The position numbers were made by a program, and so were the translations under genes. Source: Sphingosinicella terrae (lineage in GTDB: Bacteria; Pseudomonadota; Alphaproteobacteria; Sphingomonadales; Sphingomonadaceae). Taken from it: a stretch of DNA of 64,000 bases. The DNA lies in NCBI RefSeq assembly GCF_003347635.1, contig NZ_QDFY01000001.1, forward strand, positions 930,001 through 994,000. Direction: 5' to 3'. Positions within the stretch are counted from its first letter, which is position 1, and each line of letters opens with the position of its first letter. The notes under the pieces are model-generated. The model ran no database searches and was not told where the DNA came from. It worked only from the letters and a program-made list of their open reading frames with translations. Shown in pieces: positions 1-9,487 of this stretch.

Positions 1-1229
1 GTGCTCGTCATACCGGCAGCCGGTCCGTTGGCGGCGATGAAGCTCCCCTCGTAGGACAGGAACTGGACGACCTGCCCCTGGGGATTGACGAGCGCGAGGC
101 CGTCCTGCGGGCCGTTCTGGATACCGTTGACCGGATAGGCGAAGCTCAGCGTGCCATAGCCATCGTCCTGATCGGGCACGATCCCGGAGAGCCCGAGCGT
201 GTTGTAGACGGTACCCTCGGTCGCGCTGCCGCTGACGCTGTAGAGGACGAGCGTCCAGCCGGCGAGGTTGGTGCCCGCCGGCGCCGCGATCTCGATCGCC
301 TCGCCGGCATCGGTTCCGGCATCGTCATAGTGGATCTCGTTGATGAAGGCGCTGCCGGGACCCGCCGAACCATCATCGTCGACGATGGTGCCGGTCGCTT
401 CGCCGTCGCCGAGCGCCGCGCCGTTGGTCGGGCCCGACAGGGTGACGGTGAAGGTCTCGTCGCCCTCGTCGGACGTGTCGCCATTGACCTGGAGCGTGAT
501 CGTCCGGCTGATCTCGTCTGCTCCGAAGACGAGTGTTCCGGAGAGCGTCGGCGCGGCGAAGTCGGAGGCGTCCGCCCCGGCGGGTGCACCCGGCAGCCCG
601 ATCGTCCAGTTCACGCTCGCAGCAACATTGCTGTCCGCCCCCCGGCTGACGGTGAAGGTGATGGTGGTCGTGCCGCTATTCCCCTCGGCGACGCTCGCGT
701 CGCCGATCGAGAAGGTCCCGGCCCTGTCCACGGGGGTGCCGCCGAAGTTCTGGCCTGCATTGACGCCGCCCGGCGTGTCGTTTCCGATCAGGCTCCAGGT
801 GAAATCGGAGGCTTCGTCGCCGGTGCCGGTGCGGCCGACGGCGGTACCGCTGGTATTGCCAGGCTCGGAAACGCCGATATCGGTGCTGGTAAGCCCAGCG
901 GCCGGGCCGTTCTGGGCGGTGAAGCTGCCCTCATAGCTCAGGAACTCGACGACGTTCCCGAGCGGGTCGATCAAGGCGATCGCGTCGGGCGCGCCGTTCT
1001 GGATCCCGTCGGTGGGATAGCCGAAGCTCAGCGTTCCGAAACCATTCTGCTGGTTGGGCACGATGCCGGAAAGGCTGCGGCTGTTGTAGCTGAGCCCGTT
1101 GGCGCCATTGTAGAGGACGATCGTCCAGCCGCTGAGGTCGGTGCCGGCGGCGGCGGCGATCTCGATATATTCGCCGCTGTCGGTGCCGGCATTGTCGTAA
1201 TGGAATTCGTTGATCCACGCTGCGGCCAT
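1..1229 (-). CDS. Lamin-tail-domain / Calx-beta repeat surface protein (partial, runs off the left edge)
   Basis: The reading frame is open from an ATG at 1229 to the window edge, so the C-terminal part is missing. A GGGAGA ribosome site lies about 8 nt before the ATG. There is no signal peptide. The protein starts directly with a lamin-tail domain (motif INEFHYDNAGTDSGEYIEI, residues about 6-24, extending to about 150). A Calx-beta-like domain follows (VAEGNSGTTTITFTVSRGA), then a second lamin-tail domain opening with INEIHYDDAGTDAGEAIEI. The two LTD copies are clear internal duplicates. In bacteria this architecture belongs to large secreted or surface proteins, often with enzymatic or autotransporter modules further on. 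What lies beyond the window is unknown. The domain calls are firm; the cellular role is inference. Confidence 0.75.
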   Translation of the reverse strand, partial: MAAAWINEFHYDNAGTDSGEYIEIAAAAGTDLSGWTIVLYNGANGLSYNSRSLSGIVPNQQNGFGTLSFGYPTDGIQNGAPDAIALIDPLGNVVEFLSYEGSFTAQNGPAAGLTSTDIGVSEPGNTSGTAVGRTGTGDEASDFTWSLIGNDTPGGVNAGQNFGGTPVDRAGTFSIGDASVAEGNSGTTTITFTVSRGADSNVAASVNWTIGLPGAPAGADASDFAAPTLSGTLVFGADEISRTITLQVNGDTSDEGDETFTVTLSGPTNGAALGDGEATGTIVDDDGSAGPGSAFINEIHYDDAGTDAGEAIEIAAPAGTNLAGWTLVLYSVSGSATEGTVYNTLGLSGIVPDQDDGYGTLSFAYPVNGIQNGPQDGLALVNPQGQVVQFLSYEGSFIAANGPAAGMTS

Positions 1230-1390
1230 GTTGAAGTCTCCCCTGAAACGGCAGGCGGCGGGTGCCGCTGCCCTGATCGGTTTGCCGAGTCGCGTCGGCA
1301 CGGGGCAACCCTACGAAGCCGATATGACAATCAGAAGAGCTATCGAGATCAGTTAGTTGCGCGCCGTCCACCCGCGCGGTGACGGACCTC

Positions 1391-2455
1391 TTACCGGCCG
1401 CGCCCATTCGCGGGCGCGCCGGTTTCCGCGATGGCCCTCTCGAGCAGGTCGGCCAGCGCGCGGTGGTCGGCGAGGCTCGGATGCCAGTCGCAGCCCGTCC
1501 GCTCCAGATCGCCGAACCTGAGCGTCGTCACACGCCCCGACGCGGTCGGATCCAGCGCCCGCGCGACCTGCTCCACCTCGCCGAGGAAATCGTCCGACCC
1601 CATCAGAATCAGGCGCGCCTGCGGCTGGCGCGTCATCAACCTGCGTCCGAACTCGACGTAGCGCGCCCGATAATCGGCCCTGAGCGCCGCCTGGTCTGCC
1701 CAGCGCTCGCCCAGGCCCAGCGGCGTCGAGAAATCGTTGGTGCCGAGATTGACGACGATGAGCTGCGGCCGCCAGTCCGGATCCGCCGCCTCGACCGGTG
1801 TCGCCTCGCCCGGGATCAGCCGCGAATACAAAGCCGGCAGGCTGAGCTCCGGCACGCCGCCGGAATAATTTCGGACGATGCCGAAGCCCGAATAGGCGTT
1901 GACCCGATAGTCGGCGCCGAGCCGGGCGGCGAGCAAAGGCCCGAAGGCGCGGGTGGTGTCGGTGAGGTCGTGCACCTGCTCGGCCGTGCATTCGCGGCCC
2001 GGCGAGGTGTTGCCGTAGCCGACGCTGTAGGAATCGCCGATATACTCGATCTGCCGGGCACGCGCCGGCGGCGGCAGCGGCTCGGTTCCCTCCCCGGCGA
2101 AGAAGCCGATGAAGCGCCCCCCGCCGGTCTGGCTCTCGGTCAGTTTGTCGAGCCTCACCACATGCTCGCCCGGCCCGAGCCCGCTCAATGTCAGCCGCGC
2201 CTCGCCCGGACGGACCAGCACCGCCCGCTCCCGGCCGTCGACCGACAGACGCAGATGCTCGGTGCCGCTCTCGACGACGACGGTGACCTCGGGCCCGCGG
2301 AAGCGGCTCTCGAAATAGGTACCGGGCCAGCCGAAGCGCATCGCGCCTTCGGCGTCGCCGACAACCCGCCCCCCGACATGAACCGGAAGCGGATCGGCCG
2401 GCGCGGCCTCGCCGGGTGGCGTCATCAGAAGGAGCAGCGAGACCGCCGAGTTCAT
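1391..2455 (-). CDS. SGNH/GDSL-type esterase (carbohydrate esterase family 2-like)
   Basis: The protein has 354 residues with a short N-terminal hydrophobic segment (residues 1-20, ending in Ala residues), consistent with export to the periplasm. Residues about 25-130 look like the beta-sandwich that precedes the catalytic domain in CE2 acetylesterases. The catalytic SGNH domain follows. Block I is GDSYSVGYG with nucleophile Ser142, block III is NLGTNDFS, and the catalytic His is in GCDWHPS near residue 325. CE2 enzymes remove acetyl groups from plant polysaccharides such as xylan or glucomannan. The exact substrate here is not visible. The gene stands alone, 161 bp from the neighbouring LTD gene on the same strand and divergent from the small membrane protein on its other side. 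Confidence 0.8.
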   Translation of the reverse strand: MNSAVSLLLLMTPPGEAAPADPLPVHVGGRVVGDAEGAMRFGWPGTYFESRFRGPEVTVVVESGTEHLRLSVDGRERAVLVRPGEARLTLSGLGPGEHVVRLDKLTESQTGGGRFIGFFAGEGTEPLPPPARARQIEYIGDSYSVGYGNTSPGRECTAEQVHDLTDTTRAFGPLLAARLGADYRVNAYSGFGIVRNYSGGVPELSLPALYSRLIPGEATPVEAADPDWRPQLIVVNLGTNDFSTPLGLGERWADQAALRADYRARYVEFGRRLMTRQPQARLILMGSDDFLGEVEQVARALDPTASGRVTTLRFGDLERTGCDWHPSLADHRALADLLERAIAETGAPANGRGR

Positions 2456-2608
2456 GGATATCTGTCCCCCGCGTTGGGCCGAGTGGCGCCGACCCGTCCC
2501 TCAGTCTAGCGCAGCCCTCTCAATGCGAAAACGAAGCATCACGAAAGACGCACCACGCGCCGCAGAGGGGGCCGCCGCATGCGCTCCGACGCGTTCAGCT
2601 CTTGTCTT

Positions 2609-3049
2609 ATGAGAGCCCTACGTATCTTCGCCTTGGTCATGACGGCCCTCGCCCTGATCCCCAGCGGCGCGCATCTGTTCGAGCTGCCCGGCAAGATCGG
2701 CCTTGCCTCCGACGACTATTTCACGGTCCAGGGCATCTATCGCGGCTGGGCGTACTTCGGAATCCCCATCATGCTCGCTCTTGCCGCCAATTTTCTGCTG
2801 TCGCTTCGGCTGCGCAGGTCCGATCGCTTCGCGTCACGATGGGCGATGGTGTCGGCATGGTTCATCGCTGCCACGCTCGTCCACTTCTTCCTTCGGATCT
2901 TCCCGACCAATCGCGTCACGAGCAATTGGACCGTCATTCCTGCAGACTGGGAGGCGCTCCGGACCGCGTGGGAGTTTGCACACGCGATCAACGCGGTCGT
3001 GCTGTTCCTCGCCTTCGTCGCGACCGCAATGGCCGCGGTGAAGCGTTAG
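2609..3049 (+). CDS. Small four-helix membrane protein, DUF1772 (anthrone oxygenase)-like
   Basis: From the ATG at 2609 the protein has 146 residues; an in-frame upstream ATG at 2579 is also possible. There are four predicted membrane segments. The signature is the segment NRVTSNWTVIPADWEALR followed by a WEFAHAINA motif just before the last helix. This resembles the DUF1772/anthrone-oxygenase-like family of small membrane proteins, whose bacterial function is unknown. It is divergent from the SGNH esterase and convergent with gatB, its stop lying 6 nt from the gatB stop, so it is its own transcription unit. The family call is tentative. Confidence 0.6.
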   Translation: MRALRIFALVMTALALIPSGAHLFELPGKIGLASDDYFTVQGIYRGWAYFGIPIMLALAANFLLSLRLRRSDRFASRWAMVSAWFIAATLVHFFLRIFPTNRVTSNWTVIPADWEALRTAWEFAHAINAVVLFLAFVATAMAAVKR

Positions 3050-3055
3050 GCCCCT

Positions 3056-4534
3056 TCAGCCCAGCGCCTTCTTCAGCAGCTCGTTCACGACCTGCGGATT
3101 GGCCTTGCCCTGCATCGCCTTCATCGTCTGGCCGACGAAGAAGCCGAACAATTTGTCCTTCCCCGAGCGATATTCGGCGACCTTGTCCTGGTTGGCGGCG
3201 AGGATGTCGGCGATCACCTTCTCGATCGCGCCGGTGTCCGACGTCTGCCTGAGCCCACGCGCCTCGACGATCGCGCCGGGATCCTCGCCGGTCTCGAGCA
3301 TGATCTCGAACACCTGCTTGGCGAGGGTGCCGGAAAGCGTGCCGTCGGCGACGAGCGTCAGCAATTCGGCCGCCTGCTTGGGCGACACCGGGCTGTCGTC
3401 GAGGTCGCGCCCGAGCCGGTTGAGGGCGCCGAACAGGTCCGAGATCACCCAGTTGGACGCGCGGACGGCATGGGCGTCGCCGAGTATGTCGAGCAGAGCC
3501 TCGAACCAGCGTGCGGTCTCGACCTCGGCGGTCAGCACCGAGGCGTTGTAGGGCGGCAGGCCGAGGACTTCCTCGTAGCGGCGGCGCTTGGCGTCCGGCA
3601 GCTCGGGCAGCGAGGCGCGGCACTCGGTGAGGAAATCCTCGCCGAGCTCGACCGGCAGCAGGTCGGGATCGGGGAAGTAGCGATAATCGTGCGCTTCCTC
3701 CTTCGACCTCAGGCTGCGCGTCTCCGCCTTGTCCGGATCGAACAGGCGAGTCTCCTGGACGACCGTGCCGCCCGCCTCGATGAGGTCGACCTGGCGGTTC
3801 GCCTCATAGTCGATCGCCGCCATGATGAAGCGAACCGAATTGACGTTCTTGGTCTCGGTGCGGGTGCCGAACGGATCGCCGGGCTTGCGGACGCTGACAT
3901 TGACGTCGGCCCGCATCGATCCCTGCTCCATGTTGCCGTCGCAGCTGCCGACATAGCGAAGGATCGAGCGCAGCTTGCGGACATAGGCGCCCGCTTCCTC
4001 GGGGCTGCGCATGTCGGGCTTGGAGACGATCTCCATCAGCGCCACGCCCGATCGGTTGAGGTCGACATAGGAGAAGCTCGGATGCTGGTCGTGCATCAGC
4101 TTGCCGGCATCCTGCTCGAGATGGATTCGCTCGATGCCCACCTTCTTGGCGGATCCCTCGTCCTTCTCGTCGAGCAGGATCTCGATCTCCCCCTCGCCGA
4201 CGATCGGGTGGTAGAGCTGGCTGATCTGATAGCCCTGCGGCAGGTCGGCGTAGAAATAGTTCTTCCGGTCGAAGCGCGACCAGGGGTTGATCTGCGCCTC
4301 CAGCGCCATGCCGGTACGCACCGCCTGGCGGATGCACTCCCTGTTCGGCACCGGCAGCATGCCCGGCATCGCCGCGTCGACCAGGCTGACCTGGCTGTTC
4401 GGCTCGGCGCCGAACTCGGTCGAGGCGCCGGAGAAGAGCTTGGCGTTCGACGTCACCTGGGCGTGGACCTCGAGGCCGATCACGACCTCCCAGTCCCCGG
4501 TGGCGCCACGAATGCGGTAGGAGCTATCGGCCAT
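3056..4534 (-). CDS. gatB: Asp-tRNA(Asn)/Glu-tRNA(Gln) amidotransferase subunit B
   Basis: GatB carries the kinase and tRNA-binding part of the GatCAB complex, which converts Glu-tRNA(Gln) (and Asp-tRNA(Asn)) to the amidated form using ammonia supplied by GatA. The protein has 492 residues, full length for the family. It shows the N-terminal EVHAQV strand, the conserved [20 protein letters not shown] stretch, and the C-terminal YqeY/GatB helical domain over about the last 70 residues. The ATG at 4534 is preferred over an in-frame TTG at 4540. The order is gatC-gatA-gatB on the minus strand, with a 33-nt gap after gatA, so the three genes form one operon. It is a core gene and nothing looks unusual. 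Confidence 0.97.
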   Translation of the reverse strand: MADSSYRIRGATGDWEVVIGLEVHAQVTSNAKLFSGASTEFGAEPNSQVSLVDAAMPGMLPVPNRECIRQAVRTGMALEAQINPWSRFDRKNYFYADLPQGYQISQLYHPIVGEGEIEILLDEKDEGSAKKVGIERIHLEQDAGKLMHDQHPSFSYVDLNRSGVALMEIVSKPDMRSPEEAGAYVRKLRSILRYVGSCDGNMEQGSMRADVNVSVRKPGDPFGTRTETKNVNSVRFIMAAIDYEANRQVDLIEAGGTVVQETRLFDPDKAETRSLRSKEEAHDYRYFPDPDLLPVELGEDFLTECRASLPELPDAKRRRYEEVLGLPPYNASVLTAEVETARWFEALLDILGDAHAVRASNWVISDLFGALNRLGRDLDDSPVSPKQAAELLTLVADGTLSGTLAKQVFEIMLETGEDPGAIVEARGLRQTSDTGAIEKVIADILAANQDKVAEYRSGKDKLFGFFVGQTMKAMQGKANPQVVNELLKKALG

Positions 4535-4567
4535 GAACAAATTCCGTCTGTAGCTTTGGCATCGCCC

Positions 4568-6049
4568 TCACCACCAGGCCTCCGGCCGATGGGTGAAGCC
4601 GGCCCGCTGCTCGATCGCCAGGCCGGCATCGAGCACCGACTGCTCGTCCAGCGCCTTGCCGATAATCTGGAGGCCGAGCGGCAGCCCCTGCTTGTCCAGC
4701 CCCGCCGGCACCGACATGGCGGGCAGGCCCGCCAAGCTCGCCGGCACCGCGAACACGTCGTTCAAATACATGGCGATCGGATCGTTCGACTTCTCGCCCA
4801 AGGCGAAGGCGGCGCTCGGCGCGGTCGGCGTCAGCAGCAGGTCGACCTCGTCCCAGGCCTTCTCGAAATCGCGGGCGATCAGCGCCCGCACCTTCTGCGC
4901 GCGGTTGAAATAGGCGTCGTAGAAGCCGGCGCTCAGCACATAGGTGCCGATCATGATCCGGCGCTTCACCTCGGCGCCGAAGCCGGCGGCGCGCGTCGCC
5001 TCGTACATGTCGTTGAGGCCGCCCTGCTCGGGCTGCTGCCGCAGCCCGTATCGCACGCCGTCATAGCGGGCGAGGTTGGATGAAGCCTCGGCCGGGGCGA
5101 TGATGTAATAGGTCGGCAGCGCATAGCGGGTGTGCGGCAGCGACACCGGCACGATCTCTGCGCCGGCGTCGCGGAGCCAGGCGATGCCCTCGTCCCAGAC
5201 GCGGCCCACATCTTCCGGAACCCCGTCGATCCGATATTCCTTGGGGATGCCGACGCGCTTGCCCTTGAGGTCCGCGTTCAGCCCCTGCTCCCAGGCCGGA
5301 ACCGGCAGGTCGAGCGAGGTCGAATCTTTGCCGTCGAAGCCGGCCATCGCCTCGAGCATAATCGCGCAGTCGCGGACGTCGCGCGCCATCGGTCCGGCCT
5401 GGTCGAGGCTCGAGGCGAAGGCGACGATGCCCCAGCGCGAGCAGCGGCCATAGGTCGGCTTGATGCCGGAGATGCCGACGAACGCCGCCGGCTGGCGGAT
5501 CGAGCCGCCGGTGTCGGTGCCGGTGACCCCCGGCGCGATCCGCGCCGCGACCGCGGCGGCCGAGCCGCCCGAGCTTCCACCCGGCGCCAGCGCGGCATTG
5601 CCGCCGTCCTTGCGCCGCCATGGCGAGATCACCGCGCCATAGCCGCTGGTCTCGTTCGACGAACCCATCGCGAACTCGTCCATGTTCAATTTGCCCAGCA
5701 TGCCGGCGCCGGCGGCGAACAGGTTGGCGCTGACCGTCGATTCGTAGACGGGCTTGAAGCCTTCCAGGATGCGGCTGGCGGCGGTGGTCTGGACGCCCTT
5801 GGTCGCGAACAGGTCCTTGATGCCGAGCGGCACGCCGGACAGCGGCTTGAGCTCGCGCTTCGCCCGCGCCGCATCGGCGGCGTCGGCGGCGGCGAGCGCA
5901 TGCTCCGGGGTCTCGACGATGAAGGCGTTGAGCGCGCGCGCTTTCTCGACGGCGGCGACGTGGGCCTCGGCCACCTCGCGCGCGGAGAAGCTGCCGTCGC
6001 GAACCCCGTCGCGGAGCGCGGCTATGCCGAGGTCGGTCAACTGGCTCAT
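4568..6049 (-). CDS. gatA: Asp-tRNA(Asn)/Glu-tRNA(Gln) amidotransferase subunit A
   Basis: GatA is the glutaminase/amidase subunit of GatCAB and releases ammonia from glutamine. Its 493 residues carry the amidase signature with the Ser-cisSer-Lys triad: Lys78 in [10 protein letters not shown], cis-Ser159 in GGSSGGSAA and nucleophile Ser183 in [11 protein letters not shown]. The start ATG overlaps the last 4 nt of gatC, indicating translational coupling. The family is essential where a glutaminyl-tRNA synthetase is absent. Confidence 0.97.
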   Translation of the reverse strand: MSQLTDLGIAALRDGVRDGSFSAREVAEAHVAAVEKARALNAFIVETPEHALAAADAADAARAKRELKPLSGVPLGIKDLFATKGVQTTAASRILEGFKPVYESTVSANLFAAGAGMLGKLNMDEFAMGSSNETSGYGAVISPWRRKDGGNAALAPGGSSGGSAAAVAARIAPGVTGTDTGGSIRQPAAFVGISGIKPTYGRCSRWGIVAFASSLDQAGPMARDVRDCAIMLEAMAGFDGKDSTSLDLPVPAWEQGLNADLKGKRVGIPKEYRIDGVPEDVGRVWDEGIAWLRDAGAEIVPVSLPHTRYALPTYYIIAPAEASSNLARYDGVRYGLRQQPEQGGLNDMYEATRAAGFGAEVKRRIMIGTYVLSAGFYDAYFNRAQKVRALIARDFEKAWDEVDLLLTPTAPSAAFALGEKSNDPIAMYLNDVFAVPASLAGLPAMSVPAGLDKQGLPLGLQIIGKALDEQSVLDAGLAIEQRAGFTHRPEAWW

Positions 6050-6333
6050 TCGATCACCTTCGGGACCGCGAAGAAGCCGTGCTCGGCCACCGGCGCATTC
6101 TCCAGCACGGCATCGCGGATGCCGCCGTCGGTGACCTCGTCCTCGCGCAGGCGCAGCTTGTTGGGGATGACCGCCGTCATCGGCTCGACGCCCTCGACGT
6201 CGACCTCCTGCAATTGCTCGACCCAGCCCAGGATGTTGGAGAGCTCGGGCGCGAGCGCCTCGACCTCGGAATCGCTGACGGCGATGCGGGCGAGCTTCGC
6301 GATATGGCGGACGGTGGCGCTGTCGACGGACAT
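6046..6333 (-). CDS. gatC: Asp-tRNA(Asn)/Glu-tRNA(Gln) amidotransferase subunit C
   Basis: At 95 residues this is the usual size of GatC, the small belt-like subunit that stabilises GatA on GatB. Recognisable features are the N-terminal [14 protein letters not shown] helix and the central [18 protein letters not shown] segment that wraps between the other two subunits. It is the first gene of the gatCAB operon and overlaps gatA by 4 nt. The next gene upstream is divergent, so the operon promoter should lie within about 150 bp above 6333. Confidence 0.95.
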   Translation of the reverse strand: MSVDSATVRHIAKLARIAVSDSEVEALAPELSNILGWVEQLQEVDVEGVEPMTAVIPNKLRLREDEVTDGGIRDAVLENAPVAEHGFFAVPKVIE

Positions 6334-6480
6334 TCAGCTTCCTGATGAGCGGGATTTCCCGAACGGGAGGATGCCCCGGCGGCTAGCAAAGCCGCCGCAC
6401 CGCATCAAGCGCGCCGCCGTCTCGAACGAGAAAAGGCTCTTGCCCTTGCATGCCGGGCCGGCTTCGGCTTCACAGCCGCG

Positions 6481-7629
6481 GTGGTACGCAAGAAATCCCA
6501 TCCGGCCGTCCGCTTCCTCTGGATCGTCGCCGGCCTCACCGTCCTCTTCATCGCCGGCGCCATCGCCTACCGGATCTTCGAGGAGGATCTGATGCGCTGG
6601 GCCATGGTGCCCAAGGCCGAGTTCCGCGAGGTGGCGATGCCCGAAGGCGCCACCTATGCCGATGCCGATCTGTGGATCGCCCGGCCCGGCCTGCGCGACA
6701 ATCCCGCCTTGTGGACGCCGCAGGGCTTCGCCGCCTCGCCCCGTCCCGCCGCATCGGTCTTCTTCATTCATCCGACCAGCTTCCTCGAGACCTCGGCCTG
6801 GAATGCCGCGCTCGATGACGAGGAGTCGCAGTCGCGGGCGCGCTTGTTCGTCCGCAGCCAGGCGAGCGCGTTCAACGGGGCCGGTGCGGTCTGGGCTCCG
6901 AAATACCGCCAGGCCGCCTTCGGCGCCTTCCTCAGCGACGAGGACAATGCCCGCCGCGCGCTCGATTTCGCTTATCGCGACGTGCTTGCCGCCTACGAGC
7001 AGTTCCTCAGGGAGGCGCCGGCGGACCGGCCGATCATCCTCGCCGGCCACAGCCAGGGCAGCCTCCATCTGCTTCGCCTGCTCGAGCAGAGGATCAAGGA
7101 TGCGCCGGAGGCGCCGCGCATCGCCGCCGCCTATGTGGTCGGCTGGCCGGTCTCGGAGACCGCCGACGTCCCGGTGCTGCCGCTGCCGCCCTGCCAGAGC
7201 TCCGACCAGGCCCGCTGCCTGCTCTCCTGGCAGAGCTTCGCCGAGCCGGCCGACCCCAAGCTCGTCACCGACGTCTACGACGCCTCGCGCGGTCCGGGCG
7301 GCGTGCCGCGCGCCGGATCGGCGATGGTCTGCGTCAATCCGCTCACCGGCACCGCCGGAGGGGAAGCGCCGGCCGGGGCCAATCTGGGCACGCTCATCCC
7401 CAATGACGACTTCAGCAATGCCAGCTTCCGCCGCAGCGCCGTCGCCGCACGCTGCGACCTGCGCGGATTCCTGCTGATCGGCGACAACGACGCCGTGCCG
7501 GCGATGGGATCCTACGTCCTCCCCGGCAATAACTACCATGTCTACGATTATTCGCTCTTCTGGGCCAATATCCGCGCCGACGCCGAGCGCCGGGTTCGCG
7601 CCTTCCTCGGCGAAGGGGGCGAGGATTGA
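6481..7629 (+). CDS. DUF3089 family alpha/beta-hydrolase, membrane-anchored
   Basis: The 382-residue protein starts at a GTG and has one N-terminal membrane helix (residues about 10-30). The rest is a DUF3089 domain. Family hallmarks are the FFIHPTSF strand, the nucleophile elbow GHSQGS (about residue 185) and a C-terminal DYSLFWANIR motif. DUF3089 proteins are lipase-like alpha/beta-hydrolases of undefined substrate. The gene sits between divergent gatCAB and the ruvX gene, 115 bp upstream of ruvX, with a small palindrome in between. The enzyme class is well supported; the substrate is unknown. Confidence 0.85.
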   Translation: MVRKKSHPAVRFLWIVAGLTVLFIAGAIAYRIFEEDLMRWAMVPKAEFREVAMPEGATYADADLWIARPGLRDNPALWTPQGFAASPRPAASVFFIHPTSFLETSAWNAALDDEESQSRARLFVRSQASAFNGAGAVWAPKYRQAAFGAFLSDEDNARRALDFAYRDVLAAYEQFLREAPADRPIILAGHSQGSLHLLRLLEQRIKDAPEAPRIAAAYVVGWPVSETADVPVLPLPPCQSSDQARCLLSWQSFAEPADPKLVTDVYDASRGPGGVPRAGSAMVCVNPLTGTAGGEAPAGANLGTLIPNDDFSNASFRRSAVAARCDLRGFLLIGDNDAVPAMGSYVLPGNNYHVYDYSLFWANIRADAERRVRAFLGEGGED

Positions 7630-7656
7630 GGGGGACCTGCCATCCCACCTTGCGTG

Positions 7657-7676
7657 ATCCCGGCGAGAGCCGGGAT
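7657..7676. repeat. Small intergenic palindrome (ATCCCGGC...GCCGGGAT)
   Basis: A perfect 8-bp inverted repeat with a 4-nt loop lies between the DUF3089 gene and ruvX. It could act as a weak terminator or belong to a REP-like family; no T-tract follows. Confidence 0.5.
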
Positions 7677-7744
7677 GACGTGATCGAGGCCCCGGTCCCA
7701 ACCCGCCGATCCGATCACCCCCTCCACCCAGGCGACCGGCGACG

Positions 7745-8209
7745 ATGATCACCACCGTCCCCGCCGTCTATCGCGAGGCGCTTCCCCTGGGCGGCCGACT
7801 GCTCGGCCTCGACGTCGGTACGAAGACGATCGGCACCGCCCTGTGCGACGCGCAATGGACGATCGCCACGCCGGCCGAACTCATCCGACGCACCAAGTTC
7901 GGCAGGGACATGGAGGCGCTGCGCCGGCTCGCCGAGACCCAGCAGGTGCGCGGGCTGATCCTCGGCCTGCCGCTCAACCTCGACGGCAGCGATTCGCCGC
8001 GCACCCAATCGGTCCGCGCTTTCGCCCGCAACCTCGCGCCTCTGGGCCTGCCGATCCTGCTCTGGGACGAGCGCTGGTCGACCCAGGCCGTCACCCGCAC
8101 CTTGATCGACGCCGACGCCAGCCGCGCCCGCCGCGCCGAGCTCGTCGACAAAGTGGCGGCCGCCTACATCCTCCAGGGCGCGATCGATGCCCTCGCCATG
8201 GCGGCATGA
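7745..8209 (+). CDS. ruvX: Putative pre-16S rRNA nuclease / Holliday junction resolvase (YqgF family)
   Basis: The 154-residue protein has an RNase H-like fold. Visible motifs are [10 protein letters not shown] with the first catalytic Asp (residue 23), the [11 protein letters not shown] strand, and [12 protein letters not shown] followed by the C-terminal [11 protein letters not shown] helix carrying the last acidic residue. YqgF proteins process the 5' end of 16S rRNA, and a role as resolvase has also been proposed. In related genomes the gene is commonly near pyrB; here a peroxidase/regulator block lies between the two. Confidence 0.93.
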   Translation: MITTVPAVYREALPLGGRLLGLDVGTKTIGTALCDAQWTIATPAELIRRTKFGRDMEALRRLAETQQVRGLILGLPLNLDGSDSPRTQSVRAFARNLAPLGLPILLWDERWSTQAVTRTLIDADASRARRAELVDKVAAAYILQGAIDALAMAA

Positions 8210-8371
8210 CCGCGGACCGGTAAAGTCCGGCTAAGGAACTGCCCCGCAGATGCGTGCGGTGACGGAGACGACCCGCAAAGATGGCCCGCACGCAAGCCGC
8301 TGGACGACTGCCTGTGACTGCAGTAAACTGCCCTGTTGCGTCTACGGCTCTCGAAAATAAAGGGGACGTTT

Positions 8372-9085
8372 GTGGACGAAGGGGCGGTAGCTTTAGTGGC
8401 CGATCATCTGCCGTTGAATCGAGCGGGACTGTCCAGTCTGCTGATTCAGGACCTTCACGCTTCCGCTGCATTCGAAGCCTCCAGCTTCGACGGCATCGTT
8501 GCCGCCCTAGCGCGCAACGACGAAATCGGTGTGATCGCCGCGGCCCTCGAGCTGCCGGGAATGAACGGCACAAGCGGGATCCGGTACATCCGTTCGCGTC
8601 ACCCCAAGACCAAGCTCGTGATGATGGCGGGCGAACCGTCCCGTGAATCCGTTCTGGAATGCCTGACCGCGGGGACCCATGGCTATATCCCCAAGGCGTT
8701 CGGGCGCGATGATATGGTGGCTGCGTTCACCGCCATACTGGCCGGGCAGATCTATGTGCCGTCGATGATCTGCGACATAGCGGAAGCCGGCGTTCCGCCG
8801 CTTGTCGACGGAGTGATCCCCGCTTTCGACCTCACGCACCGACAGCGCGAAGTGCTGATCCTCATGGCAGAGGGAAAAGCCAATAAGGAGATCGCGCGGA
8901 TACTCGGGATTTCCGTCGGCACGGTCAAAGCGCACGTCAACACGTCATTCCGCATTCTCGGCGTTCACAACCGGACGAGCGCCGTGCTCGCGCTTCGTCG
9001 GCTGGAAAGCGCGAGGGATCCCGGCCAGCCGTCATTGCCCGGCCTGCTCGATCCCCGCCGTCGGTCCACCGACGAGCTGCCCTGA
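8372..9085 (+). CDS. LuxR/NarL-type regulator with degenerate (non-phosphorylatable) receiver
   Basis: The GTG at 8372 is chosen because AGGGGACG lies just upstream; an in-frame TTG at 8336 is less likely. The product is 237 residues. Residues 1-120 fold like a receiver domain, but the phospho-acceptor site reads ALELPGMNG where active receivers have DLxMPGMNG, so the Asp is Ala. The N-terminal acidic pair is reduced to a single Asp (VADHLPLNRAGL). The conserved Lys in GYIPKAF is kept. A standard LuxR helix-turn-helix follows (LTHRQREVLILMAEG, then NKEIARILGISVGTVKAHV). It is therefore probably controlled by something other than phosphorylation. The next gene downstream on the same strand is the RTX peroxidase, 400 bp away, a plausible target. 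Confidence 0.85.
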   Translation: MDEGAVALVADHLPLNRAGLSSLLIQDLHASAAFEASSFDGIVAALARNDEIGVIAAALELPGMNGTSGIRYIRSRHPKTKLVMMAGEPSRESVLECLTAGTHGYIPKAFGRDDMVAAFTAILAGQIYVPSMICDIAEAGVPPLVDGVIPAFDLTHRQREVLILMAEGKANKEIARILGISVGTVKAHVNTSFRILGVHNRTSAVLALRRLESARDPGQPSLPGLLDPRRRSTDELP

Positions 9086-9487
9086 TTGCCGGGGCGGTTG
9101 ATCCGCCCGGGCCTGCGCCAGCCCAGCCGCAGAGCCGGTCATCCTCTATCGGCACTCACGGCAAGGCAGAATTCCCGCCCCCCTGGTCTATACCTTCTGG
9201 CATACAGGGTTTTCCACAGGGTTATACAATTGGCGCCCGATCCATAGCCTTTCTTCCTGACTCGACTCCCTTGTCCGAATCCCCGGATAGTCAACACGCT
9301 GTAAAGTAAGTGAGTCGGGTATGTACCGCTTCGTACAGCGCCCATTGCTCCGCCTGCACAGGCAGGCCCGGCTCTTGGGGGGAAATGCGTAACCAAAGCA
9401 GATCGAACGCGAGGACTGATTCCTCGTGAGGAAGCGTGCACCCTTCTGTCGAAGGGGCGGTTCAGATGCTTGAGCGGAGGCTGTATC
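9086..9487. other. Intergenic region upstream of the RTX peroxidase
   Basis: About 400 bp with no convincing gene. It holds an imperfect G+C hairpin just after the regulator stop (about 9088-9111), AT-richer DNA around 9195-9325 that probably carries the promoter, a TGTAC-N6-GTACA palindrome, and the GCGGAGG ribosome site of the peroxidase gene. Confidence 0.6.
9322..9337. promoter_or_regulatory. Candidate operator: TGTAC-N6-GTACA palindrome
   Basis: A perfect 5-bp inverted repeat with a 6-bp spacer sits about 150 bp upstream of the peroxidase start, in the AT-richer part of the gap. A dimeric helix-turn-helix regulator such as the neighbouring LuxR-type protein could bind it. The assignment rests on position and symmetry only. 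Confidence 0.35.

Noticed and set aside
3470-5083. Plus-strand open frames opposite gatB and gatA
   Set aside because: Shadows of the high-GC third-position pattern of gatAB; no domain similarity.
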